From Candidatus Eiseniibacteriota bacterium (lineage in GTDB: Bacteria; Eisenbacteria; RBG-16-71-46), in the NCBI GenBank assembly GCA_016710095.1, contig JADJLL010000003.1, forward strand, positions 143,653-207,652: a stretch of DNA of 64,000 nt. The letters are read 5' to 3'. The notes under the pieces are model-generated. The model saw only the letters and a list, made by a program, of their open reading frames with translations. It searched no databases and had not been told where the DNA came from. The translations under genes and the position numbers were made by a program. This document shows positions 27,699 to 36,072 of this stretch, piece by piece (the first letter of the stretch is position 1; each line of letters starts with the position of its first letter).

Positions 27699-28370
27699 AT
27701 GGCCTGGATCGAAGTGTCGGACCTGCGCAAGGTCTACCAGCGCGACCAGCAGCAGATTCCCGTGCTCGACGGACTGTCGCTCAAGATCGAAGAAGGCGAG
27801 TTCGTCGCCCTCATGGGCCCCTCCGGCAGCGGCAAGACCACGCTGCTCAACCTGATCGGCGGCATCGACAGCCCGACCAGCGGCGACATCTCGGTCGCGG
27901 GCACGAACATCGCGCGGCTGTCCGGCGCGGAGCTCGCGCGCTGGCGGTCGAACACGATCGGCTACATCTTCCAGCTCTACAACCTCATGCCGGTGCTGAC
28001 CGCGCTGCAGAACGTCGAGCTGCCGCTGCTGCTGCACAAGATGAACGGCGCCGAGCGCCGCAAGCGCGCCACGTTCGCGCTCGAACTGGTCGGGCTGGGC
28101 GACCGCCTCGGCCACTACCCGCGCCAGCTGTCGGGCGGACAGGAGCAGCGTGTCGCGATCGCGCGCGCGCTCGTGAGCGATCCCAAGGTGCTGCTCGCCG
28201 ACGAGCCCACCGGCGATCTCGACCGCAAGTCGGGCGAGGAAGTGCTGCAGCTGCTCGAACGGCTGAACACCGAGTTCAAGAAGACGATCGTCATGGTCAC
28301 CCACGATCCCCACGCCGCCGAGAGCGCCGACCGCATGGTGCATCTCGACAAGGGCGTCCTTTCCGCCTGA
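27699..28370 (+). CDS. ABC transporter ATP-binding protein, MacB/LolD type (copy 1)
   Basis: 223 residues with Walker A GPSGSGKTT, Q-loop region FQLYNLMPVLTALQNVELPL, signature QLSGGQEQRVAIARALV and Walker B VLLADEPTGDLD. The order after an adaptor and before two FtsX-type permeases matches MacAB- or Lol-type extruders. From about residue 40 to 208 the protein is identical to copy 2 at 30923-31594, and the DNA there differs at only about five silent positions, although the first 35-40 residues have diverged. That pattern suggests recent gene conversion between the two. Confidence 0.95.
   Translation: MAWIEVSDLRKVYQRDQQQIPVLDGLSLKIEEGEFVALMGPSGSGKTTLLNLIGGIDSPTSGDISVAGTNIARLSGAELARWRSNTIGYIFQLYNLMPVLTALQNVELPLLLHKMNGAERRKRATFALELVGLGDRLGHYPRQLSGGQEQRVAIARALVSDPKVLLADEPTGDLDRKSGEEVLQLLERLNTEFKKTIVMVTHDPHAAESADRMVHLDKGVLSA
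27819..28323 (+). repeat. Near-identical ATPase segment, copy 1
   Basis: These 505 bases correspond to 31043-31547 at a constant offset of 3,224 bases. The first 278 bases are identical, and I count about five differences in the rest, all silent. Sequence on both sides diverges quickly. Confidence 0.85.
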
Positions 28371-28389
28371 CCCGCACGGAGGAGAACGC

Positions 28390-29577
28390 ATGTTCCATCT
28401 GGTGCTGGTCAATCTGGGCCGCAACCCGCTGCGCACGCTGCTCACGCTCGCGAGCGTGACGCTGGCGCTGTTCCTCTTCTGCGCGCTGAGCGGCGTGCTC
28501 GACACGCTGCAGGAGTCCATCAAGGTCGGCAGCGAGACGCGCCTCGTCACGCGCAACAAGGTCTCGCTGATCTTCCCGATGCCGAAGTCGTACATGCAGC
28601 GCCTGCAGGCGGTGGACGGCGTGAAGCGCGTCGCGATCAGCAACTGGTTCGGCGGCTCCGACCCGGCCAACCCGCGCGACTTCTTCGCGCAGTTCGCCGT
28701 GGACGAGAACTACATCCCGATCTACTCGAGCGACGTGGACATCGTCGAATGGTCGCAGCTGCCCGCGGGCGTGCCCGCGCCGGCCGGCGTGGACCCGAAG
28801 CTCGCCGTCTTCGAGACCGAGCAGACGGCGTGCGTCGTCGGCATCAAGCTCATGGAGAAGCGCGGCTGGAAGCTCGGCCAGCAGGTCACCGTGCGCGGCA
28901 CGATCTACCCGGGTGACTGGACCTTCACGATCCGCGGCGTCTACAAGGCGAAGAAGAAGTCGTTCGACGAAAGCTCGCTGCTCTTCCACTTCTCGTATCT
29001 CGAGCAGAAGGGCATGGGCGGCTCCGGCCAGGTCGGCATCTACGTGCTCCAGCTGGCCGATCCCTCGCGCGCGAGCGCGGTGGCCTCGGCGATCGACGGC
29101 ATGTTCCAGACGTCGGCGCCCTCCACGCGCACCGAGAGCGAGCAGGCGTTCCAGGCCGGCTTCGTGAGCATGTACGGCAACCTGCCGTTCGTGCTGCGAC
29201 TCGTCGGTCTCGCGATCGTGTTCAGCATCCTGCTGATCGCCGCGAACACGATGATGGTGTCCATGCGCGAGCGCACGAGCGAGTTCGCCGTGCTCAAGAC
29301 GCTCGGGTTCACCGACGGCGCCGTGTTCGGCATGGTCGTCGCCGAGGCCGCGGTGATCACCGTCGGCGGCGGCACGATCGGCGCGCTCGCCGCCAAGTTC
29401 GGCATCGAGAAATCCGGCTTCAACATGCTCGGCTTCCTGCCGTCCATGACCGTCTACTGGTCCACCGTCTTCGTCGGCATCGGGATCGCGCTCGTGATCG
29501 GCGCGGTCAGCGGACTGATCCCGGCCCTGCAGGCCTCCCGCCTGCGCATCGTCGACGCGCTGCGTCGCGTCGAGTAG
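28390..29577 (+). CDS. FtsX-type ABC transporter permease (cassette 1, first)
   Basis: 395 residues with the MacB/FtsX layout: one membrane segment at the N-terminus (LRTLLTLASVTLALFLFCAL), a large periplasmic domain (about 45-265), then three membrane segments including LVGLAIVFSILLIAANTMMVSMRERTSEFAVLKTLGFTDGAVFGMVVAE and the last before ALQASRLRIVDALRRVE. The EFAVLKTLGF motif is the coupling region for the ATPase. It pairs with the next permease and is paralogous to the product of 31611-32789, from which it is clearly diverged in the periplasmic domain. Confidence 0.92.
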   Translation: MFHLVLVNLGRNPLRTLLTLASVTLALFLFCALSGVLDTLQESIKVGSETRLVTRNKVSLIFPMPKSYMQRLQAVDGVKRVAISNWFGGSDPANPRDFFAQFAVDENYIPIYSSDVDIVEWSQLPAGVPAPAGVDPKLAVFETEQTACVVGIKLMEKRGWKLGQQVTVRGTIYPGDWTFTIRGVYKAKKKSFDESSLLFHFSYLEQKGMGGSGQVGIYVLQLADPSRASAVASAIDGMFQTSAPSTRTESEQAFQAGFVSMYGNLPFVLRLVGLAIVFSILLIAANTMMVSMRERTSEFAVLKTLGFTDGAVFGMVVAEAAVITVGGGTIGALAAKFGIEKSGFNMLGFLPSMTVYWSTVFVGIGIALVIGAVSGLIPALQASRLRIVDALRRVE

Positions 29578-29585
29578 GAGGACGC

Positions 29586-30755
29586 ATGGCCATTCCTCTC
29601 GCGTACAACGTCCGGAGCGTCTTCCAGCGCCCCGTGTCCACGTTCACCACGGCCGCCGGCATCGGGCTGACCGTGGCCATCTTCATCGGCGCGCTCGCGC
29701 TCGCGGAGGGCTTCCGCGCCTCGCTCGTGAGCACGGGCTCGAACGACAACGCGCTCGTGCTGCGCAAGGGCGCCGACAGCGAAATCTCGAGCGCGATCTC
29801 GCTCGAGTCGGCGAGCATCATCCGCTCGTCTCCCGGCGTCGCGACGAGCCCCGAAGGGCGCTCGCTCGCGAGCCCCGAGATCGTCGTGGTCGTGAACAAG
29901 GACCGCCTCGGCATGGCGGGCTCGTCCAACCTGACCGTGCGCGGCGTGGACCCGGCCGCCACCGGCGTGCGCACCGCGCTGCTGCTCGAGGAAGGCCGCA
30001 TGTTCGCGCCGGGCTCCGACGAGATCATCGTGGCCCAGCGCATCGCCAAGCGTTTCGCGAACTGCGAGATCGGGCAGAAGCTGCGGTTCGAGCAGCGCGA
30101 CTTCACCGTCGTGGGGCACTTCAGCGCGAAGGGCTCGGCGTTCGAGTCCGAGATCTGGGGTGACGCCAGCGTGCTCGCGCCCGCCATGCACCGCGAGGGC
30201 GTGTACCAGACGCTCGTGTTCCGCATGAAGGATCCCGGGCAGTTCCCGGCGATCAAGAAGGCGCTCGAGACGGACCCGCGGCTTCAGGTCGAAGTCTTCC
30301 GGGAGCGCGAGTTCTTCGCGAAGCAGTCCGAGATGTTCACGATGATCGTCACGGTGCTCGGCACGTTCATCACGTCGATCATGGCCGTCGGCGCGCTGTT
30401 CGGCGCGGTGAACACCATGTACGCGACGATCGGGGCGCGCACGCGCGAGATCGCGACGCTGCTCGTGCTCGGCTTCTCGCCGCTCGCGGTGATGCTCGCG
30501 TTCGTCGTCGAGTCGCTCGTCATCTCGCTGCTCGGCGGACTGATCGGCTGCCTGCTCGCGCTGCCGATGAACGGCATCACGTCGAGCACGACGAACTTCT
30601 CGTCGTTCAGCGAGCAGGCGTTCCAGTTCCAGGTCACGCCCCAGGTGCTGCTCGCCGGGCTCGCGTTCTCGGCGCTGCTCGGCCTGCTCGGCGGCTTCTT
30701 CCCCGCGCTGCACGCGTCGCGCCGCCCGCTGGCCGCCGCGCTTCGCGGCGGTTGA
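29586..30755 (+). CDS. FtsX-type ABC transporter permease (cassette 1, second)
   Basis: 389 residues starting 8 bases after the previous gene, with AGGAGG in the gap. The same topology holds: an N-terminal segment (TTAAGIGLTVAIFIGALALAEGF), a periplasmic domain of about 210 residues, then three segments including NTMYATIGARTREIATLLVLGFSPLAVMLAFVVES, ending in HASRRPLAAALRGG. With the preceding permease it would form a heterodimer. Its counterpart in cassette 2 is 32802-33971. Confidence 0.92.
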   Translation: MAIPLAYNVRSVFQRPVSTFTTAAGIGLTVAIFIGALALAEGFRASLVSTGSNDNALVLRKGADSEISSAISLESASIIRSSPGVATSPEGRSLASPEIVVVVNKDRLGMAGSSNLTVRGVDPAATGVRTALLLEEGRMFAPGSDEIIVAQRIAKRFANCEIGQKLRFEQRDFTVVGHFSAKGSAFESEIWGDASVLAPAMHREGVYQTLVFRMKDPGQFPAIKKALETDPRLQVEVFREREFFAKQSEMFTMIVTVLGTFITSIMAVGALFGAVNTMYATIGARTREIATLLVLGFSPLAVMLAFVVESLVISLLGGLIGCLLALPMNGITSSTTNFSSFSEQAFQFQVTPQVLLAGLAFSALLGLLGGFFPALHASRRPLAAALRGG

Positions 30756-30785
30756 TCGCCGAAGCCCACGCACCACCCATGCTCG

Positions 30786-30821
30786 ACGGCCCGCGTCGCC
30801 CTCACCGGCGGCGCGGGCCGT
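30786..30821 (+). terminator. Strong hairpin between the two ABC cassettes
   Basis: A 15-base stem (30786-30800 with 30807-30821, one T-G pair) with a 6-base loop is followed by TCGCTTTC. It sits between the last permease of cassette 1 and the ATPase of cassette 2 and should reduce or stop read-through. Confidence 0.6.
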
Positions 30822-30922
30822 TCGCTTTCACGCGATTCGACAGCACTTCGCTTTCGCGCGACACTCCGTCCGCGATTTTCGCGGCAATCGAAGCAGGAAG
30901 CACCCGTATGAGGAGAACTCCC

Positions 30923-31594
30923 ATGGCCTGGGTCGAAGTACGTGAAGTCCATAAGCAGTACCAGCGCGAGAAGCAGGCGATCACGGTGTTGGACGGACTG
31001 TCGCTGCAGATCGAAGAGGGCGAGTTCGTCGCGCTGATGGGTCCCTCCGGCAGCGGCAAGACCACGCTGCTCAACCTGATCGGCGGCATCGACAGCCCGA
31101 CCAGCGGCGACATCTCGGTCGCGGGCACGAACATCGCGCGGCTGTCCGGCGCGGAGCTCGCGCGCTGGCGGTCGAACACGATCGGCTACATCTTCCAGCT
31201 CTACAACCTCATGCCGGTGCTGACCGCGCTGCAGAACGTCGAGCTGCCGCTGCTGCTGCACAAGATGAACGGCGCCGAGCGCCGCAAGCGCGCCACGTTC
31301 GCGCTCGAACTGGTCGGGCTCGGCGACCGCCTCGGCCACTACCCGCGCCAGCTGTCGGGCGGACAGGAGCAGCGCGTCGCGATCGCGCGCGCGCTCGTGA
31401 GCGATCCCAAGGTGCTGCTCGCCGACGAGCCCACGGGCGATCTCGACCGCAAGTCGGGCGAGGAAGTGCTGCAGTTGCTCGAACGGCTCAACACCGAGTT
31501 CAAGAAGACGATCGTCATGGTCACCCACGATCCCCACGCCGCCGAGCGCGCGCACCGCCTGGTGCACCTCGACAAGGGCGTGCTGTCCGCCTGA
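30923..31594 (+). CDS. ABC transporter ATP-binding protein, MacB/LolD type (copy 2)
   Basis: 223 residues with the same Walker A, LSGGQ and Walker B motifs as copy 1. The first 40 residues (WVEVREVHKQYQREKQAITVLD) differ from copy 1 at many positions, and the last 15 differ slightly (ERAHRLVHLDKGVLSA), while the core is identical. The ATG at 30923 is preceded by AGGAG. It starts a second transport cassette of the same gene order, without its own adaptor. Confidence 0.95.
   Translation: MAWVEVREVHKQYQREKQAITVLDGLSLQIEEGEFVALMGPSGSGKTTLLNLIGGIDSPTSGDISVAGTNIARLSGAELARWRSNTIGYIFQLYNLMPVLTALQNVELPLLLHKMNGAERRKRATFALELVGLGDRLGHYPRQLSGGQEQRVAIARALVSDPKVLLADEPTGDLDRKSGEEVLQLLERLNTEFKKTIVMVTHDPHAAERAHRLVHLDKGVLSA
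31043..31547 (+). repeat. Near-identical ATPase segment, copy 2
   Basis: Matches 27819-28323 over 505 bases with about five silent differences; see copy 1. Confidence 0.85.
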
Positions 31595-31610
31595 GCGCGA
31601 AAGGAACGCC

Positions 31611-32789
31611 ATGCTCCAGCTCGTGCTCATCAACCTGTTCCGCAATCCGCTGCGGAGCGCCCTCACGCTCGGCAGCGTGCTCGTCGCGCTGTTCCTCTAC
31701 AGCTCGCTCGGCGCGGTGCTCGACTCGCTGCAGGCGACGGCCGACTCGGGCAGCCGCGAACGCCTCGCCACGCGGCACGCGATCGCGCTCACGAACTTCC
31801 TGCCCTACGACTACAAGGACCGCATCCTCTCCATTCCCGGCGTGAAGCGCGTCTGTACGCAGGTGTGGTTCGGCGGGCTGATCGGCGGCCAGCGCCAGCG
31901 CATCACGCAGTTCGCGGTCGACGACGATTTCTGGCCCATGTACACGAAGGACCTGCAGATCGTCGAGTGGAGCGAGCCGCAGGTCGCGATGAGCGTGCCG
32001 CCGGACCACGACCCGCACCTCGCCGCGTATCACGCCGAGCGCACGGCCTGCATCGTGGGCCGCGGCGTCATGAAGAAGAAGGGCTGGAAGCTCGGGCAGA
32101 CGATCCATCTGCAGGGCACGCGCTACCGCGGCGGCTGGGACATGACGATTCGCGGCGTGTACGTGAAGCTCCCGGGCGGCAGCTGGAACGAGGACCTGAT
32201 CCTGTTCCACAACGAGTACCTGGTCGAAAAGGGCATGGGCGGGAAGCCGTCCACGGGCGTGTTCAAGGTGGAACTGTCCGATCCGTCGCAGTCCGCCGCG
32301 ATCGCCACGCAGATCGACGCGATGTTCGAGAACTCGGACAACGCCACGAAGACCGAGAGCGAGCAGGCGTTCGGCGCCGGCTTCATCAGCATGTTCGGCA
32401 ACGTGCCGTTCGCGCTGCGCGTGATCGGGCTCGCGGTCGTCTTCACCATTCTCGTGATCTCGGCGAACACGATGGTCATGGCCGTGCGCGAGCGCACGAG
32501 CGAGATCGCCGTGCTCAAGACGCTCGGCTTCACGGACGGCGCGGTGTTCGGCATGGTCGTCGCCGAGGCCGCGATCCTCACGACCGGCGGCGGCATCGCC
32601 GGCGCGCTGCTCGCCAAGTTCGGGCTGCAGGGCAAACCGCTCGCGTTCATCCCGGCCATGACGATCACGTGGGCCACGGTCCTCACCGCCATCCTGATCG
32701 CGATCGGGCTCGGCATGGTGAGCGGCTTCATTCCGGCCTGGCAGGCTTCGCGCCTGCGCATCGTGGACGCGCTCCGGCGCGTGGATTAG
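31611..32789 (+). CDS. FtsX-type ABC transporter permease (cassette 2, first)
   Basis: 392 residues, same topology as 28390-29577: an N-terminal segment (LTLGSVLVALFLYSSLGAVLD), a periplasmic domain of about 220 residues, then three segments around VIGLAVVFTILVISANTMVMAVRERTSEIAVLKTLGFTDGAVFGMVVAEA. The membrane parts are strongly conserved between cassettes, while the periplasmic part (NFLPYDYKDRILSIPGVKR and onward) differs, which may mean different cargo. The ribosome site is AAAGGA. Confidence 0.92.
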   Translation: MLQLVLINLFRNPLRSALTLGSVLVALFLYSSLGAVLDSLQATADSGSRERLATRHAIALTNFLPYDYKDRILSIPGVKRVCTQVWFGGLIGGQRQRITQFAVDDDFWPMYTKDLQIVEWSEPQVAMSVPPDHDPHLAAYHAERTACIVGRGVMKKKGWKLGQTIHLQGTRYRGGWDMTIRGVYVKLPGGSWNEDLILFHNEYLVEKGMGGKPSTGVFKVELSDPSQSAAIATQIDAMFENSDNATKTESEQAFGAGFISMFGNVPFALRVIGLAVVFTILVISANTMVMAVRERTSEIAVLKTLGFTDGAVFGMVVAEAAILTTGGGIAGALLAKFGLQGKPLAFIPAMTITWATVLTAILIAIGLGMVSGFIPAWQASRLRIVDALRRVD

Positions 32790-32801
32790 GAGGAGCGTCC
32801 C

Positions 32802-33971
32802 ATGGCCATTCCGTTCGCCTACAACGTCCGCAACGTCATGCAACGCCCCGTCGCCACGCTCACCACGGCGATCGGCGTCGCGCTCACGATCGCGGTGCTG
32901 CTCGCGGCCTTCGCGCTCGCCGAGGGCTTCCGCTCGACGCTGTCGTCCACCGGCTCCGACGCCAACGTGCTGATCCTGCGCGACGGCGCCGACAGCGAGG
33001 TCACGAGCGGCCTCTCGCTCGAGATGGCGTCCATCCTGAGCGCGCACCCGAACGTGGCGCTCGCCGCGAGCGGCCGCCCGCTCGCGAGTTTCGAGATGGT
33101 CACGACGATCAACCTTCCCCGCGTCGGGCAGAAGGGCGCGTCGAACATCAAGGTGCGCGGCCTGAGCATGGACGACATCGGCATGCGCATCACGCCGAAG
33201 ATCGTCGAGGGCCGCACGTTCACGCCCGGCACCGACGAGATCATCGTCGGCGACCGGATCGCGCCGCGCTTCGCGCACTGCCGCGTGGGCGACGAGATCA
33301 AGCTGCAGAAGCGCCCTTTCAAGGTGGTCGGCCGGTTCACGACCGAAGGCTCGTCGTTCGAGTCCGAGATCTGGGGCGACGCGCGCGCGCTCGCGCCGGT
33401 CTTCCATCGCGAGGGCGGGTACCAGATCGGCGTGCTGCGCATGAAGGATCCGTCGGCCTTCGAGGCCATGAAGAAGGAGTGGGAAGCCGACCCGCGGCTC
33501 GGCATTCACGCCGAGCGCGAGCGCGTCTTCTACGAGAGCCAGTCGGCGGGCACGACGGGATTGATTCGCGGGCTCGGCATCTTCATCACGGCGATCATGG
33601 CGATCGGCGCGCTGTTCGGCGCGGCGAACACCATGTTCGCGGCGGTCGCCAACCGCGGTCGCGAGATCGCGACGCTGCTCGTGCTCGGCTTCAGCCCGAT
33701 CGCGGTGATGACGTCGTTCGTGGTCGAGTCCACGATCGTCGCGCTCATCGGCGGCGTGTTCGGCTGCCTGATCGCGCTGCCGATCAACGGCATCACGACG
33801 AGCACGACGAACTTCCAGTCGTTCTCGGAAGTCGCGTTCCAGTTCCGCGTCACGCCGCAGCTGCTCGTGACGGCGCTCGTGTTCTCCGCGGTGCTCGGCG
33901 CGCTCGGCGGGCTCTTCCCCGCGGTGCGCGCGGCGAACCAGCCGCTCGCGCGAGGACTGCGCGGCGGTTGA
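32802..33971 (+). CDS. FtsX-type ABC transporter permease (cassette 2, second)
   Basis: 389 residues, counterpart of 29586-30755, with the same length and a closely similar start (MAIPFAYNVRNVMQRPVATL). It ends PAVRAANQPLARGLRGG. The transmembrane part includes NTMFAAVANRGREIATLLVLGFSPIAVMTSFVVES. AGGAGG lies 10-15 bases before the ATG. It completes cassette 2 and is followed by a strong bidirectional hairpin. Confidence 0.92.
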   Translation: MAIPFAYNVRNVMQRPVATLTTAIGVALTIAVLLAAFALAEGFRSTLSSTGSDANVLILRDGADSEVTSGLSLEMASILSAHPNVALAASGRPLASFEMVTTINLPRVGQKGASNIKVRGLSMDDIGMRITPKIVEGRTFTPGTDEIIVGDRIAPRFAHCRVGDEIKLQKRPFKVVGRFTTEGSSFESEIWGDARALAPVFHREGGYQIGVLRMKDPSAFEAMKKEWEADPRLGIHAERERVFYESQSAGTTGLIRGLGIFITAIMAIGALFGAANTMFAAVANRGREIATLLVLGFSPIAVMTSFVVESTIVALIGGVFGCLIALPINGITTSTTNFQSFSEVAFQFRVTPQLLVTALVFSAVLGALGGLFPAVRAANQPLARGLRGG

Positions 33972-33995
33972 TCGCGGATCACACGCGAAACGAGA

Positions 33996-34029
33996 ACGGC
34001 CCGCTCCGAGTCGCTTCGGAGCGGGCCGT
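33996..34029. terminator. Bidirectional terminator between convergent genes
   Basis: A perfect 14-base GC-rich stem (33996-34009 with 34016-34029) and 6-base loop. On the minus strand it is followed by TTCTCGTTTC, on the plus strand by CTTCGTGT. It separates the ABC cluster from the sugar dehydrogenase gene. Confidence 0.75.
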
Positions 34030-34052
34030 CTTCGTGTGCGGCGGTCAGGCGA

Positions 34053-35636
34053 TCACTTGAGCAGCAGGATGCGCTCCGAGTCGATCCGCGAGCCGGACTC
34101 GAGCTTCGCGAAGTAGAGCCCCGGCGCGGTCGTGCCCGCGTCCCACGTGACGCGCGTCTCACCCGCGGGCGCGAGCCCGTCGAAGATCGTCGCGAGACGC
34201 CGGCCGGTCACGTCGAACACCGAGACCTTCGCCTGCGCCGACTGCGGCATGCGGAACGCCAGCTCGGCCGCGCCGCGCACCGGGTTCGGCGCGCACGCGA
34301 GGCGCGAGGCGGCGGGCAGCTCGACCGGTACGTCCACCGTCGCACCCGTGTAGCGGATGCGATGCAGCACGCCGACCGTGCCCGTGAGCAGCGGCGTGTT
34401 GATGTTCTGCAGCCAGTACAGGCTGCCGTCGGTGCCGACGGCGGCGTCGGTCACGGCGCGGAAGCCCGTGCCCCAGTACGCGCCGGGCTGCCCGGGCTCG
34501 GGGGCGGACTCCGCCCAGGCGCCGGTGCCACCGGTGAGCAGGTGCAGCTGGCCGAAGTAGAAGTCGCCCCAGAACGTCGTGCCGCGATAGGCCGCGGGCC
34601 AGTTCGCGGTCGCGCCCGGCACCGCGCGGTAGAAGCCGAGCGAGAACATCGAATGCAGCGCCGTGTCGCGGTGGTAGGCGACGATCGGCTTGATGTAGCC
34701 GTTCGCGGAGTTGCCCGCGCCGCCGGGCTCGGGGCAGCTCGTGCGCGGCAGCACGGTGTCGAGCCCCTCGCGGTACGGCCAGCCGTAGTTGCGGCCGGGC
34801 AGCACTTCGTCGAGCTCTTCCTCGTCGGCCTCGCCCACGTCGGCCGAGTAGATGCGGCCGTTGGTGGGATCGATCGAGAACGTCCACGGGTTACGGAAGC
34901 CGTAGGCCCACACGAGCTTCGCGTTCGAATCGGGCGTCGAGAGCGGATTGCCGGTCGCCGGAATGATCAGCGCGCGCGGCGGCTGCGCGCCGGCGGTCGC
35001 GGGAATGTTGTTCACCTCGAGCCGCAGGAACTGTCCGCGCAGCGACGTCGAATCCTGCGCCGTGCACACCTGCTCGTCTTCGCCGAGCGACACGTACAGC
35101 TTGCCGTCGGGGCCGAAGCGGATGCAGCCCGCCTGATGATTCGCGTCGACGTCGGGAATGTCGCTGATGATCTGGCGCGCGCTGCCGAGCGTGATCGACT
35201 CGGCCGCCGAGTTCGACAGCTGACCGGACGCCGTGTAGCGCACGAGATGATTGAAGCCGTCCGTGCCGTTGTAGAACACGTACACGTACGGCCGCGCGGG
35301 CCAGCCCGGATCGATCGCGAGCCCCTGCGCGCCGCGCTCGTAGCCGGTGGAGTTCACGCCGGTCACGGTGAAGATCGGGTCGGTGGTCGCGAAGCGCGAC
35401 TGGTTCATGACCATGCGGATGCGCGCGGTCTTGAGCTCGAGCACGAGCATGCGTCCGTCGGGCAGGAACGTGAACGCGCGCGGCAGGTTGAACCCCGCGA
35501 GCAGCGAGTCGTCCACGAAGCCCGTGGGGACCTTCACGAGCGCGGACGTCACGGCGTGTCCGGTGCGCGCCCATCCGAGCGCGAGAACGGCGGCCAGCGC
35601 GGGCAGCGCGAGCCGCAGGATTCGGCGAAGCAGCAT
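34053..35636 (-). CDS. Secreted PQQ-type sugar dehydrogenase with FlgD-like C-terminal domain
   Basis: Signal peptide (about 1-28, ending GWARTGHA). The six-bladed glucose/sorbosone dehydrogenase propeller shows FLPDGRMLVLELKTARIRMV, GAQGLAIDPGW, HQAGCIRFGPDGKLYVSLGE, WAYGFRNPWTFSIDPTNGRIYSADVGE and ELDEVLPGRNYGWPYREG; the RNPWTFSIDP and GRNYGWP blocks are diagnostic. A FlgD-like tail (CAPNPVRGAAELAFRMP, VFDVTGRRLATIFDG, APGLYFAKLES) ends the 527-residue protein. It probably oxidises sugars outside the inner membrane with PQQ, unless it is one of the propellers that bind sugar without oxidation. No PQQ synthesis genes are nearby. Confidence 0.9.
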   Translation of the reverse strand: MLLRRILRLALPALAAVLALGWARTGHAVTSALVKVPTGFVDDSLLAGFNLPRAFTFLPDGRMLVLELKTARIRMVMNQSRFATTDPIFTVTGVNSTGYERGAQGLAIDPGWPARPYVYVFYNGTDGFNHLVRYTASGQLSNSAAESITLGSARQIISDIPDVDANHQAGCIRFGPDGKLYVSLGEDEQVCTAQDSTSLRGQFLRLEVNNIPATAGAQPPRALIIPATGNPLSTPDSNAKLVWAYGFRNPWTFSIDPTNGRIYSADVGEADEEELDEVLPGRNYGWPYREGLDTVLPRTSCPEPGGAGNSANGYIKPIVAYHRDTALHSMFSLGFYRAVPGATANWPAAYRGTTFWGDFYFGQLHLLTGGTGAWAESAPEPGQPGAYWGTGFRAVTDAAVGTDGSLYWLQNINTPLLTGTVGVLHRIRYTGATVDVPVELPAASRLACAPNPVRGAAELAFRMPQSAQAKVSVFDVTGRRLATIFDGLAPAGETRVTWDAGTTAPGLYFAKLESGSRIDSERILLLK

Positions 35637-36072
35637 CGAGGAAACTCCTGAGCGAACGAAGCGGTGGCTGCGTGGTCACGCGCGCCCGGGGGGTTGAGCT
35701 GGGACCATGGCACCGCCGATGGACCGGGGTGCCCGGCCACAATGCTAAAGGGACACCGTCCGCAAGGCGAATGCCACGGGTTCCCCACGGGCGGCCGCCA
35801 CGCCCGGACGGCGAGCGAAGTCCGCCACGGGCGTGCTTGCGGTCAGATGCGCGACCCACCCTCGGGACTCACGGTCCCTCGAGTTCTCGTCCCTCGGCGC
35901 GTCCGACCCGCCCTTCGCACGAAGGCATGCGGCATTTCGCAAGGTCCGGACGGATCCGGCGGGCCCTTCGCACACTCCGATGAAGGAGGCCCGCCGGTTG
36001 GCCGACCCCGCGCGGCGCGGCTAGTATCCCGCGCGCTCATCTCACACTCCCGACATTCCGATGGAGGAAGCC
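35637..36072. other. Intergenic region between divergent genes
   Basis: 436 bases without a convincing gene. Small open frames on both strands have no recognisable product. The right end holds a candidate promoter for the thioredoxin reductase gene. Confidence 0.6.
35998..36027 (+). promoter_or_regulatory. Possible promoter of the thioredoxin reductase gene
   Basis: TTGGCC (35998-36003) and TAGTAT (36022-36027) are 18 bases apart, each matching four of six consensus bases, about 45 bases before the start. Confidence 0.35.
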
